The notes beneath the pieces were generated by a model that saw only the letters and a program-made list of their open reading frames with translations, searched no databases and was not told the DNA's origin. 63,294 nt of DNA from Pseudomonadales bacterium (GTDB lineage Bacteria; Pseudomonadota; Gammaproteobacteria; Pseudomonadales; Azotimanducaceae), in the NCBI GenBank assembly GCA_016779385.1, contig JADHNT010000002.1:1-63294 (forward strand). The letters run 5' to 3'. Position 1 is the stretch's first letter, and each line of letters opens with the position of its first letter. Both the position numbers and the translations under genes were made by a program. Below are positions 1 to 7,929 of the stretch, in pieces.

Positions 1-170
1 CCGAGGCGGCAGGGCGCTACCCGGGATGGAACTTCCATAAGTACCTCGTGGGACGCGATGGGCGGGTGGTCGCCGATTTCCCCAGCGCCATGGACCCGGA
101 AGCTCCGGCCCTTGAGGCGGCCGTGCAGCAGGCCCTGGCGGCCCCCGTGGCCTTGCAGAGCGCGCCCTAG
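1..170 (+). CDS. Glutathione peroxidase, C-terminal end (partial)
   Basis: Only the last 55 codons are inside the window; the frame starts at base 3 and ends at TAG 168-170. The reading includes WNFHKYLV followed by GRDGRVV. This is the conserved C-terminal block of the glutathione peroxidase family, in which the Trp and Asn belong to the catalytic tetrad, and it ends with the usual amphipathic helix. The family reduces hydrogen peroxide and lipid hydroperoxides using thioredoxin or glutathione. The catalytic Cys or selenocysteine lies outside the window, so activity cannot be judged. The stop overlaps the nei start by one base, suggesting cotranscription with DNA repair and ubiquinone genes. 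Confidence 0.85.
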   Translation, partial: EAAGRYPGWNFHKYLVGRDGRVVADFPSAMDPEAPALEAAVQQALAAPVALQSAP

Positions 171-1000
171 TGCCGGAAGGTCCGGAGATTCGCCGGGCCG
201 CCGACGCCCTCGGCGCGGCGCTCCTTGAGCGGCCCCTCATCACCCTTTGGTTCCACCGGGCGGATCTGCGTCGCCGGGGGAAAGCGTTGGCGGGTCGGCC
301 GATTGTGGCCGTGCGGCCCTGGGGCAAGGCCATGCTCACAGAGTTCGAGGGGGGGTGGCAGCTCTATTCCCATAATCAGCTTTACGGGCGCTGGATGATC
401 GTCCCAAGCGGCAGCCGCCCGGAGACCAAGCGGTCCCTGCGCGTGGTGCTAGAAAACGCGGAGGAAGCCGCGCTGCTTTACAGCGCTTCGGATATATCGA
501 TCCTGGCGCCCGGGGAATGGCAGAGCCACCCCTTCCTGAGCCGCCTTGGGCCCGATATCTTCCAGGCCGACACCACCCCCGCGCGGCTGCGTGCGCGCCT
601 TGCCGATCGGCGCTTTGCCCGGAAGCCCGTGGGGGCCCTGCTCATGCACCAGCCCTTCGTGGCGGGCCTCGGGAATTATCTGCGCAGCGAAATTCTCTTT
701 GCCGCGCGACTCCATCCGGCTCGCCGGGCGGGTGAGCTGGACGCCGATGCCGCAGGCCGACTCTCCCGGGCCATGACCCAGCTGGCAGAGCGGGCCTACC
801 GCACCGGCGGGGAGACGGCGCCAAAAAGTTGGGTAAAGGCACGGCGCCGCGCCGGGGAGGGGTGGCAGCAGGCTCGCCACTGGGTTTTCAACCGGGAAGA
901 GTTGCCCTGCCCCGATTGCGAAGGGCCGATCCGCCGCATCACCTTTGACGGGCGCCGCCTTTACCTCTGTCCTCATTGCCAGCAGGAGCCCGCGTCGTGA
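170..1000 (+). CDS. nei: Endonuclease VIII (Nei), DNA glycosylase/AP lyase
   Basis: This 276-residue Fpg/Nei family protein removes oxidised pyrimidines from DNA and cleaves the abasic site. It begins with the family hallmark MPEGPE, where Pro2 becomes the catalytic amine and Glu3 the acid. Lys53 in WGKAML fits the conserved lysine, and a helix-two-turn-helix block (GLGNYLRSEILF) follows. The C-terminus has a zinc finger with CPDC and CPHC pairs. The GTG start at 170 shares one base with the upstream stop, and the 3' end overlaps ubiG by four bases (GTGA). The length is close to E. coli Nei (263). Gly in the second half of the finger and overall sequence favour Nei over MutM, but the split is not absolute. 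Confidence 0.9.
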   Translation: MPEGPEIRRAADALGAALLERPLITLWFHRADLRRRGKALAGRPIVAVRPWGKAMLTEFEGGWQLYSHNQLYGRWMIVPSGSRPETKRSLRVVLENAEEAALLYSASDISILAPGEWQSHPFLSRLGPDIFQADTTPARLRARLADRRFARKPVGALLMHQPFVAGLGNYLRSEILFAARLHPARRAGELDADAAGRLSRAMTQLAERAYRTGGETAPKSWVKARRRAGEGWQQARHWVFNREELPCPDCEGPIRRITFDGRRLYLCPHCQQEPAS

Positions 1001-1743
1001 GCGAGACCCTTCCCCCGGTCGCCAGCATCGATCCAGAAGAGCAGGCCTTCTACACCCGCCTTGCCGATCAGTGGTGGGATGAAAGCGGGCCTTTCTGGCC
1101 TCTGCACGTGCTCAATCGTCTGCGCGCGGGGTGGATCGTCGAAAAGCTCGGCCTAGGCTGGAAAACCCCAGCGCCCCTCGCGGGCCTGTCCGTGCTGGAT
1201 ATTGGCTGCGGGGGCGGGCTGCTGGCGGAGGCCATGGCCCGGGCCGGCGCCTCGGTCACGGCGATTGATGTGACCGCGAAGAACGTAGAGGTGGCCCGGC
1301 TCCATAACACCCAGCAGGGCCTCGCCATCGACTATCGCCACTGCGCGGCGGAAACGCTGGCGGCCGAGGGCGCCCGCTTTGACGTTGTGCTGAACATGGA
1401 GGTGGTGGAGCACGTGGCCGATCTTTCGAGCTTCCTGAATGCGGTGACGGCGCTCGTGGCACCCGAGGGGCACCTTTTCGTGGCGACCTTGAACCGCACC
1501 CTCGCGGGCTTCGTCATTGGCATTGTGGGGGCCGAGTATGTGGCCCGGGTGCTGCCCAAGGGCACGCACCAGTGGCGACGCTTTGTGAAACCGTCGGAGC
1601 TGGCAAGCCATCTTGACCGGGGCGGGCTAACGGTGATGGCCCGCACCGGGGTGCGGGTGAATCCCTGGTCCAGGCGCATGGCGCTGACCCGCTGGCTGGG
1701 GGTGAACTACATGGTGATGGCGCAGAAAAGCTCCGCGGCCTAG
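997..1743 (+). CDS. ubiG: Ubiquinone biosynthesis O-methyltransferase UbiG
   Basis: This 248-residue class I SAM-dependent methyltransferase performs the two O-methylations of ubiquinone synthesis. SAM-binding motif I reads VLDIGCGGG, followed by an acidic residue after the second strand (VTAIDVT). Further family blocks are DVVLNMEVVEHV and LFVATLNRT, and YVARVLPKGTHQW is characteristic of UbiG. The chosen start is GTG 997, which overlaps the nei stop as GTGA. An in-frame TTG at 976 would add seven residues inside nei and is less likely. The stop TAG overlaps the stop codon of the convergent photolyase gene, leaving no space for a terminator. Confidence 0.95.
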   Translation: MSETLPPVASIDPEEQAFYTRLADQWWDESGPFWPLHVLNRLRAGWIVEKLGLGWKTPAPLAGLSVLDIGCGGGLLAEAMARAGASVTAIDVTAKNVEVARLHNTQQGLAIDYRHCAAETLAAEGARFDVVLNMEVVEHVADLSSFLNAVTALVAPEGHLFVATLNRTLAGFVIGIVGAEYVARVLPKGTHQWRRFVKPSELASHLDRGGLTVMARTGVRVNPWSRRMALTRWLGVNYMVMAQKSSAA

Positions 1744-3293
1744 AGCAGCTCCAGGGTATCGAGCAGCTCCGCGGCCTTGGCCCGGGTCGCCGCCCGCTTC
1801 TCCGGCGCCATCTTTTCCAGGCTTCGATAGATCATGCCAAGGCGCGGGTTTTTCCCTAGGCGCTCGGGGTGGCGTTCCAAAAAGTCCCAGTAGAGGGCGT
1901 TAAAGGGGCAGGCCGCGGGCCCTAGCGTTTCCTTCGGGGTGTAGGTGCAGCCCTTGCAATAGTTCGACATGCGGTCGATGTATTTCCCCGAAGCGGCGTA
2001 GGGCTTGGAGGCCAGCTGCCCGCCGTCTGCAAAGAGGGCCATGCCTACCACGTTCGGCAGCTCCACCCATTCAAAGGCGTCGACGTAAACCCCCAGGTAC
2101 CAGTCGGCCACTTCCTGAGGATTGAGACCTGCGAGGAGGGCGAAATTGCCCGTCACCATGAGCCGCTGGATGTGGTGGGCATAGCCGTGGGTGCGCGTGC
2201 TATGCACCGCTTCCGCCAGGCAGGCCATCTTCGTTTCCCCACTCCAGTAGAAGGCGGGGAGGGGGCGCGTGGCCTCGAGCGCATTCACCGCCTCGTAGCC
2301 GGGCATGAAGTGCCAGTAGATGCCCCGCACGAATTCCCGCCAGCCGAGGATCTGCCGGATAAAGCCTTCCACCGCATTTAGCGGCGCCTGGCCCGCGTGG
2401 TAGGCGGTCTCGGCGGCCTTGCAGCAGGCCAGGGGATCCAGGAGGCCAATGTTCAGGTAGAGGGCGATGTGGCTGTGAAAGAGCCAGGGATCCCCCTCTG
2501 CCATAGCGTCTTGGTAAGTTCCGAAGTTTGCCAGCCGCGTCTCGATGAAATGGGTGAGCACGCGCTCAGCATCCTCCGCCGTGACGGCATAGCTGAAGGG
2601 TCGCAGCACGCCAAAGGCGTCGGGGCACGCCCGCTCGATCAGGGTAAGCACCGCTTCCGTGGTGGCGTCCGGGGTCACAGCATAGGGAGCAGGCACGGTG
2701 GGGCGATCCGCCGCCTTCTTAGGCCAGCCCTGCCGATTGTCCGCGTCGAAGTTCCATTGCCCCCCGACGGGCTGGTCTCCCTCCATGAGGAGTCCGGTCT
2801 TTCGCCGTAGCTCCCGGTAGAAATATTCCATGCGCAGCTGTTTGCGTCCCTTGGCCCAGCGCGCGAAATCCTCCCGGCTCGCGAGGAAGCAATCGTCCTC
2901 TTCCCAGCGTAAGGGGAGGGTGCCGCTGGTGCGCAGCGCATCGAGGGCCTCCTGCACCCGCCACTCCCCGGGGTGCGTCACCACGACCTCCTCAAAGGGG
3001 CCGAGGCGGCCGAAAGCGCGCTCGAGCTCCCCCGGGAGGCTCTGGGTGTTGGCCGCGTCATCTAGCGCGACGTAGTCGACCCGGTAGCCTGCGGTGCGGA
3101 GGCGCTCGGCGTGGTGGCGCATGGCGCTGAAGATGAGGGCGAGCTTTTTGGCGTGGTGGGGTGCATAGGCGACCTCGGCGCGCACCTCGGCCATGAGCAC
3201 GGTGCAGTCTTTGGGCGCTACGCCCGCCAGGCTGGACAGATTTAGGGACAGCTGATCGCCGAGCACGAGCACCAGGCGGCGTTGATGATTCAC
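1740..3293 (-). CDS. (6-4) photolyase / cryptochrome-like flavoprotein with 4Fe-4S cluster (FeS-BCP type)
   Basis: This 517-residue protein belongs to the photolyase-related family of Agrobacterium PhrB and Rhodobacter CryB. Known members use light, FAD and an antenna pigment to repair (6-4) photoproducts, or act as light sensors. The N-terminal Rossmann domain begins LVLVLGDQL. The C-terminal FAD domain has the highly conserved GFIRQILGWREFVRGIYW and AHHIQRLMVTGNFALLAG. Cysteines at about 358, 446, 449 and 462 (KMAC, NYCKGC, PAACPF) match the four cluster ligands of PhrB in order and spacing. GTG 3293 is chosen because GAGGAG lies six to seven bases upstream; the open frame extends 35 codons further without a ribosome site. 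Repair versus signalling cannot be decided from sequence. Confidence 0.92.
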   Translation of the reverse strand: MNHQRRLVLVLGDQLSLNLSSLAGVAPKDCTVLMAEVRAEVAYAPHHAKKLALIFSAMRHHAERLRTAGYRVDYVALDDAANTQSLPGELERAFGRLGPFEEVVVTHPGEWRVQEALDALRTSGTLPLRWEEDDCFLASREDFARWAKGRKQLRMEYFYRELRRKTGLLMEGDQPVGGQWNFDADNRQGWPKKAADRPTVPAPYAVTPDATTEAVLTLIERACPDAFGVLRPFSYAVTAEDAERVLTHFIETRLANFGTYQDAMAEGDPWLFHSHIALYLNIGLLDPLACCKAAETAYHAGQAPLNAVEGFIRQILGWREFVRGIYWHFMPGYEAVNALEATRPLPAFYWSGETKMACLAEAVHSTRTHGYAHHIQRLMVTGNFALLAGLNPQEVADWYLGVYVDAFEWVELPNVVGMALFADGGQLASKPYAASGKYIDRMSNYCKGCTYTPKETLGPAACPFNALYWDFLERHPERLGKNPRLGMIYRSLEKMAPEKRAATRAKAAELLDTLELL

Positions 3294-3427
3294 GATGGAC
3301 TCCTCGTCCCGTCGCCCCCGCCCCCGCGGCCCTCGATGAGAGGGGCGCAAGGCTAGCACAGCTCGCCCCTTGAGCCCGGGGCCCTGCGCCGCGATCATAG
3401 GCGCCGACGTCGATGAAGGAGCGCGCC

Positions 3428-3898
3428 GTGGCTTATTGGCTCATGAAGTCCGAACCGGAAGAATTCAGCATTGATGATCTGGAAGCGCGCCCGGAGCAGC
3501 GCGAGCCCTGGGATGGGGTGCGCAACTACCAAGCTCGGAATTTCATGCGCGATCAGATGAAGCTGAAGGATCGCATTCTGTTCTATCACTCTAACTGTGA
3601 GGTTCCGGGGATCTACGGCATCGCCGAGGTGGCCAGCGCCGCCTACCCGGACTTCACGGCGTTTGATCCGAAGGACAAGCACTTCGATCCCAAGAGCGAT
3701 CCGGAGAACCCCCGATGGTTCCTTGTGGACGTGGGCTTTGTGCGGAAAACGAAGCGCCCCATCACGCTCGCGGAGCTGAAGGCCGATCCGAAGCTTGCGG
3801 CATTCCCCCTCGTCCGCCGGGGCAATCGCCTCTCCATCATGCCTGTCACCGCGGAGCAGTGGAAAATGATCATGGCCCGGGAAAAGCGATCGGCGTAA
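3428..3898 (+). CDS. EVE domain protein
   Basis: This 156-residue single-domain protein belongs to the EVE family, which is structurally related to PUA and YTH domains and implicated in recognising modified bases in DNA or RNA. The start YWLMKSEPEEFSIDDL and the block WDGVRNYQARNFMR are typical of the small stand-alone bacterial members, as is FYHSNCEVPGIYGIAEV. The GTG at 3428 is preceded by AAGGA at 3416-3420 with seven-base spacing, so it is preferred over the ATG at 3413. It stands between the divergent photolyase and rarD; its cellular role in bacteria is not established. Confidence 0.88.
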   Translation: MAYWLMKSEPEEFSIDDLEARPEQREPWDGVRNYQARNFMRDQMKLKDRILFYHSNCEVPGIYGIAEVASAAYPDFTAFDPKDKHFDPKSDPENPRWFLVDVGFVRKTKRPITLAELKADPKLAAFPLVRRGNRLSIMPVTAEQWKMIMAREKRSA

Positions 3899-3937
3899 GC
3901 TCCCGGCCCGCCCGCCGCCGCCACGAGCGCTTTGACC

Positions 3938-4825
3938 ATGGACGCCACCCCCTCCGCCTCCCGCACGGCCCTCGCCGGCGGACTCTTCGCCGTCCTGGCC
4001 TACGGCGTCTGGGGCGTGGCGCCTCTGTATTTTCGCGCCCTGGACGGGGTGGGGGCTTTCGAGATCGTGGCCCATCGTGTCCTCTGGACCGCCCTGTTGC
4101 TTATTCCCATTTTGGCTCTTACCCGGGGCTTCGGGCGTCTGAAGGCCGTGCTCACCACCCCGAAGGTGGCCCTCACGCTGCTGGTCTCCGGCATGCTTAT
4201 AGGGGGCAACTGGCTAATATTCATCCTCGCCATTCTCGATGCCCGGGTGCTCGAGGCGTCCCTCGGCTACTTCATCAATCCCCTTGTAAGCCTGGCCCTG
4301 GGGATGGTGGTGCTAAAGGAGCGGCCCACGCCTCTGCAGCTCATCGCCATGGCCGTGGCCAGCCTTGGGGTGCTGAACGAAGTGGTGCGCTTCGGCGCTG
4401 TGCCCTGGCTGGGCTTGGCCCTCGCCGGCTCCTTTGCCATCTACGGGCTTTTGCGTAAGCAGCTGGCCGTGGACGCCTTTGTGGGGCTGACCGTGGAATC
4501 CTGGCTACTTTTGCCCGTGGCTGCGGCGTTTCTCCTGACCCTTCCGGAGGGGGGCGCCTTTATGAGCAACGCCGGAAACGCGGCCATGCTCATGCTCGCT
4601 GGGCCGGTGACCATGTTTCCCCTGCTGTGCTTTGCGGGGGCGGCCACGCGCCTCGCCCTGGGCACCCTTGGCTTCTTCCAGTATCTGGCTCCCTCGCTCC
4701 AGTTTGGGATGGCCATCTGGGTCTTCGAGGAACCCTTCGACCCCGCCCAGTGGTGGACCTTCGGACTGATCTGGCTGGGCCTTGCCCTCTTCACCGCGAA
4801 TATGGTCCTTCGCCGTCGCGGCTAG
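3938..4825 (+). CDS. rarD: RarD family EamA-type permease
   Basis: This 295-residue inner-membrane protein has about ten hydrophobic segments arranged as two EamA halves. Diagnostic RarD features are AYGVWGVAPLYFRAL near the N-terminus, AHRVLWTALLLIP, and GNWLIFILAI followed by EASLGYFINPL. RarD proteins belong to the drug/metabolite transporter superfamily; substrates are generally unknown, and the name comes from chloramphenicol sensitivity in Pseudomonas. ATG 3938 is chosen over TTG 3932, six bases earlier; the ribosome site is weak in either case. Confidence 0.9.
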   Translation: MDATPSASRTALAGGLFAVLAYGVWGVAPLYFRALDGVGAFEIVAHRVLWTALLLIPILALTRGFGRLKAVLTTPKVALTLLVSGMLIGGNWLIFILAILDARVLEASLGYFINPLVSLALGMVVLKERPTPLQLIAMAVASLGVLNEVVRFGAVPWLGLALAGSFAIYGLLRKQLAVDAFVGLTVESWLLLPVAAAFLLTLPEGGAFMSNAGNAAMLMLAGPVTMFPLLCFAGAATRLALGTLGFFQYLAPSLQFGMAIWVFEEPFDPAQWWTFGLIWLGLALFTANMVLRRRG

Positions 4826-4889
4826 GGATATTGTCATTTCCCCGTCATGGGGCTGCGGCAGGGTAGGCTTGCGCCCGCGGAAGCGCGGC

Positions 4890-4903
4890 GCCATGATCAT
4901 GGC
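4890..4903. repeat. 14-bp perfect palindrome in the rarD-HNH gap
   Basis: GCCATGATCATGGC is identical on both strands. It lies in the 166-base gap between rarD and the HNH gene, just upstream of a longer inverted repeat. It could be an operator or part of a folded leader; no known regulator site is recognised. Confidence 0.5.
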
Positions 4904-4904
4904 A

Positions 4905-4975
4905 GTCCTGTAGCACGAGCGGCTTTCTAAGCTCCGAGCGCCCAGGGCCCGCTGAGGCCGTTGGTGCCACAGGAC
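4905..4975 (+). other. Possible structured leader before the HNH gene
   Basis: GTCCTGTAGCAC at 4905-4916 and GTGCCACAGGAC at 4964-4975 can pair over 12 positions with one mismatch. The 47 bases between them hold two shorter complementary pairs: GAGC 4917-4920 with GCTC 4931-4934, and AGCG 4937-4940 with CGCT 4950-4953. A transcript could therefore form a closed multibranch structure ending 16 bases before the HNH start codon and just before its GGGGAAG ribosome site. This is drawn by eye; no folding energy was computed, and no known riboswitch class is recognised. Confidence 0.35.
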
Positions 4976-4991
4976 GCACAGGGGAAGCACT

Positions 4992-5606
4992 ATGACGGCG
5001 CCCGTTTTCCGGGAACCGGGCTCACCGGCCTTCGCTGGGGGCCGCGTGCCCCCCATCCTTCGGGTGAACGTCGCTGGCCAGCCGGTGGAGTGGCTCACCT
5101 GGCAGGAAGCGGTCTGCCTCCATGCGCGCGACCTCATCGTCTGGACCCTCGGAGAAACGGTTTGCGAAGTCCGTGGCGGCCGCTCTCGCTTAACCGGGGA
5201 AACCACCACGCTGACGCTCAACAGCATTCTCGCGTCCGATGGCGCCATTGGCCGTGCGCCCCGGGGCGTGCCCCCACTGACCAATAAGGCCCTGTTCCGC
5301 CGGGACCAGAACCACTGCCTCTACTGCGGGCAACATTTCCCCGATAGCGAACTGTCCCGGGATCACGTGGTGCCCCGGTCCCGGGGCGGGGCGGACGTAT
5401 GGGAAAACGTGGTCGCGGCCTGCCGGCGCTGCAATCACTACAAGGGGGATCGGCACCTCCGGGAGCTGGGCCTTGAACTTCGGGCCCTGCCCTATGTGCC
5501 GAACTTCGCTGAGTACCTGGCTCTGATCAACTCAGGCCGGATCCTCGGCGATCAGATGGCCTTTCTTCGCGCCCAGTTCGGGCGCGATAGCCGCCTGCTT
5601 CACTAG
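4992..5606 (+). CDS. HNH endonuclease family protein
   Basis: The 204-residue protein has a C-terminal HNH nuclease domain: two zinc-type Cys pairs (CLYCG near residue 110 and CRRCN near 145) frame SRDHVVPRSRGG, which carries the catalytic histidine, and an Asn in WENVVAAC. The N-terminal half (residues 20-95) is a conserved domain that I recognise only from similar chromosomal McrA-like HNH proteins. ATG 4992 follows GGGGAAG. No methylase or restriction partner is nearby, so a classical restriction system is unlikely. The catalytic fold is clear; the biological substrate is unknown. Confidence 0.85.
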   Translation: MTAPVFREPGSPAFAGGRVPPILRVNVAGQPVEWLTWQEAVCLHARDLIVWTLGETVCEVRGGRSRLTGETTTLTLNSILASDGAIGRAPRGVPPLTNKALFRRDQNHCLYCGQHFPDSELSRDHVVPRSRGGADVWENVVAACRRCNHYKGDRHLRELGLELRALPYVPNFAEYLALINSGRILGDQMAFLRAQFGRDSRLLH

Positions 5607-5616
5607 CTACGGGGTC

Positions 5617-7410
5617 CTAGCCCTGGCAGCCGAGGACGCGGCGCCCCGTCTCCAGCGCATCGCCCCCGTCGTAGCGGAAGGCGTTGTCGAGCACGGCGCA
5701 ACGCGCCGCTAGGGAATCAAGGCGGGGATCGGCGGCGAGATCGGCGAGCAGCCCCTCGAGCGTTTCCGCCACGGAAGTCATCTCCGGCCCCGGCGCCGTA
5801 TCTAGACGCAGATGGCCCACTGCTAGGTTTTCCTCGAAGGGCTGCCAGTGCGGGCCCAGGCCGCCCCCGGTGCCGGGGTCGAGATCCCGGGCGAAGCTTG
5901 CCCAGTACCCCATCATCTGCCGCGCTAGCCTTTCCCGCCCTTCCGCATTGTCTTCGTGGTAGAGCAGGCCCGATTGGCTGCCCACGTCGAAGTGATTAAA
6001 GACAAAGGGAATCTCGAGGCCATGGGCCGCCCCTAAAAGCTGGGTGACGTTGAGGCCGAGGCGCCGCCCCTGCTCATCCCAATCCCAGCGGTAGGTCCAG
6101 ATCGGAAGGCCGGCCTTGCGCCGGCGCCGCGCCGGTTCATCCACGCCCCGGAGTTTCCAGGCCCGCGCGCTGTACTCGGCCATGAGGTTGTAGCGATCGG
6201 CATCCTTCGGCCAAAGGGGCAGGCCAAAGGCCCGGGTGACCTGGCTGGGGTCGAAGGCCATGAAGATTTTGCTCTCGTCCCGGTTGGTGCCGAACATCAT
6301 GGGCACGGGGGCGCTTCGCGCGGGATCGGCGAAAAGCTCAAGGAAGGGCGTCTCGGGCAGTACCGCGCCGTCGCGCAGCACCGCTGGATTATTGGGGCCG
6401 AGTACGTCGGTGCCATAGAGGGCAAAGAGTTCGGCGACGGTAAGGGCGCGGAGCCGTTGTCCGAGGGCCTCGGGGTCGGCCTCGGCCAGGCGCGCCTTGG
6501 CGCAGGCCCGGTCGCAAGCGCCATCGCCCTGGGTGACCAGCGTAAGGGCCACCTCGCCGCTGCTGCCATCCATCCCGGGTTCCGGGTCATCGATCAGATG
6601 GCTGGCCTCGGCGAGGGAGACGCTGCCGTGGCCGCCGCTTTGCTCGATGGCCGCGCGGAAAAGCCCTCGGGCGCTGGGGGCCACGAGGAGGGAGGAGATG
6701 TTTGTGCCCCCGGCCGATTCTCCGAAGATCGTGACCTTCGCGGGATCGCCCCCAAAGGCGTCGATGCGCCCCCGTACCCAGCGCAGCGCCGCGATCAGAT
6801 CGAGGGTGCCGTAGTTGCCCGAGCGGTCTTCGGCGCTCTCTCCCCCAAGGGTGGGGTGATGGAACCAGCCCAGGGGCCCAAGGCGATAGTTCAGGGTGAC
6901 TACCACCACTGATTCCGCTTGGGCGAGCTTCGCGCCGTCGTAAAAGCCCGAGTGGCCCGAGCTGTTGCCCCCGCCGTGGATCCACACCATGACCGGAAGG
7001 GCGTCCCCCGCCTGGGCATCGCTCGGGGCGTAGACGTTCAGAAAGAGGCAGTCTTCGTCGCCCCAGATTAGCCCCATGACGTTGTCCGGCGCGCCGCCGA
7101 GGGGGGAGGCGATCTGCGGACAGACCGAGCCAAAGGCCAGGGCTTCGCGACGGCCCTCCCAGGCCTGGGGTGCTTGGGGGGCGCGCCAGCGCAGGTCCCC
7201 GGTGGGCGGGGCGGCGTAAGGAAGGCCACGCCACACCTGGGCGCCGGAGGGCGCTATAAAACCGATGAGGTCGCCCTCGGGCACTTGGCGGATCGTGCGC
7301 GCCTCTGTGCTTGGTGGTGGCGTCTCAGGGGCCGAGCCACAGGCGCCGAGAAGGGCGAGCAGGGCGAGGGCGAGCAGGGGCCGGGCCTGGCCCGGGATGG
7401 CAATCGACAT
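5617..7410 (-). CDS. Lipid-anchored type B carboxylesterase
   Basis: This 597-residue alpha/beta hydrolase belongs to the carboxylesterase/cholinesterase family and would hydrolyse ester bonds in the cell envelope. The N-terminus is a lipoprotein signal with lipobox LLGAC (Cys24). The oxyanion loop is WIHGGG, the nucleophile is Ser232 in GESAGG, the acid is probably Glu379 in GTNRDES, and the base His463 in AAHGLEIPF. ATG 7410 has AAGGA seven bases upstream; the open frame extends 41 codons further without signal features. It is the last gene of a run that begins with hisI and cysS. The substrate cannot be inferred. Confidence 0.9.
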   Translation of the reverse strand: MSIAIPGQARPLLALALLALLGACGSAPETPPPSTEARTIRQVPEGDLIGFIAPSGAQVWRGLPYAAPPTGDLRWRAPQAPQAWEGRREALAFGSVCPQIASPLGGAPDNVMGLIWGDEDCLFLNVYAPSDAQAGDALPVMVWIHGGGNSSGHSGFYDGAKLAQAESVVVVTLNYRLGPLGWFHHPTLGGESAEDRSGNYGTLDLIAALRWVRGRIDAFGGDPAKVTIFGESAGGTNISSLLVAPSARGLFRAAIEQSGGHGSVSLAEASHLIDDPEPGMDGSSGEVALTLVTQGDGACDRACAKARLAEADPEALGQRLRALTVAELFALYGTDVLGPNNPAVLRDGAVLPETPFLELFADPARSAPVPMMFGTNRDESKIFMAFDPSQVTRAFGLPLWPKDADRYNLMAEYSARAWKLRGVDEPARRRRKAGLPIWTYRWDWDEQGRRLGLNVTQLLGAAHGLEIPFVFNHFDVGSQSGLLYHEDNAEGRERLARQMMGYWASFARDLDPGTGGGLGPHWQPFEENLAVGHLRLDTAPGPEMTSVAETLEGLLADLAADPRLDSLAARCAVLDNAFRYDGGDALETGRRVLGCQG

Positions 7411-7420
7411 GGTCCGGTCC

Positions 7421-7927
7421 TTACGCAGGGCTTCGGGTGGTGGCGATGCCCAGCAGGGCATCGGCCAGATGATGGGCAGCAGTAACCAGGGGCTCGGCAC
7501 CAAGATTAAGGGTGACCACAGGGTCGGCCCCAAGGGCCTCGGCTAAGGCGCGCTGCCGGTCACCCCCCGTTAGGGAGGCCTCCTCGAGGACGAGATAGGC
7601 GAGCGGCACGGTGTTCTGAGGCCAGAGGTCTTGCCCCTCTCCGGCGATGGCGCTGAGGCCCGTGATATAGGGCGCAGCGCTCTCGATAACCTGCAGGGCG
7701 AGGGTGAGGGCGTTGCCCCAGGGGAGCAGCTCGCAGCGCTGATCCAGTTCCACCAGGGCAAGGCGTACCCGAGCGTCCGCGTCCTCCGGCGGAAGGGGCG
7801 GGCCGTGGGCATCCAGCGTATCGATGGCAAAGGCCCGAACCCCAAGGGCTTCGAGCGCTGCCACGAGCGGCGCCAAGGTGTCTGCGTGATGACCCTGCGG
7901 TGCGAGGCAGAGAAAGGGCGGGAGCAT
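7421..7927 (-). CDS. Hypothetical protein of unknown family
   Basis: This 168-residue protein has no domain I recognise. It begins MLPPFLCLAPQGHHAD and has alternating hydrophobic strands and helices (LVAALEALGVRAFAIDTL, YITGLSAIA, VVTLNLGAE), which suggests a compact soluble alpha/beta fold. The HH near the start and a second HH in VTAAHHLADALLGI stand out. There is no signal peptide or membrane segment. The ATG has AAGGA eight bases upstream and lies two bases after the stop of the flavoprotein-like gene. The carboxylesterase follows 10 bases downstream, so cotranslation with both is likely. Codon use resembles its neighbours. It might be a divergent hydrolase fragment, but I cannot support that. 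Confidence 0.7.
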   Translation of the reverse strand: MLPPFLCLAPQGHHADTLAPLVAALEALGVRAFAIDTLDAHGPPLPPEDADARVRLALVELDQRCELLPWGNALTLALQVIESAAPYITGLSAIAGEGQDLWPQNTVPLAYLVLEEASLTGGDRQRALAEALGADPVVTLNLGAEPLVTAAHHLADALLGIATTRSPA

Positions 7928-7929
7928 CC

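Noticed and set aside
3294-3398. 35-residue N-terminal extension of the photolyase
   Set aside because: It is Arg/Gly-rich, lacks a ribosome site, and the GTG at 3293 has a good one followed by the family N-terminus.
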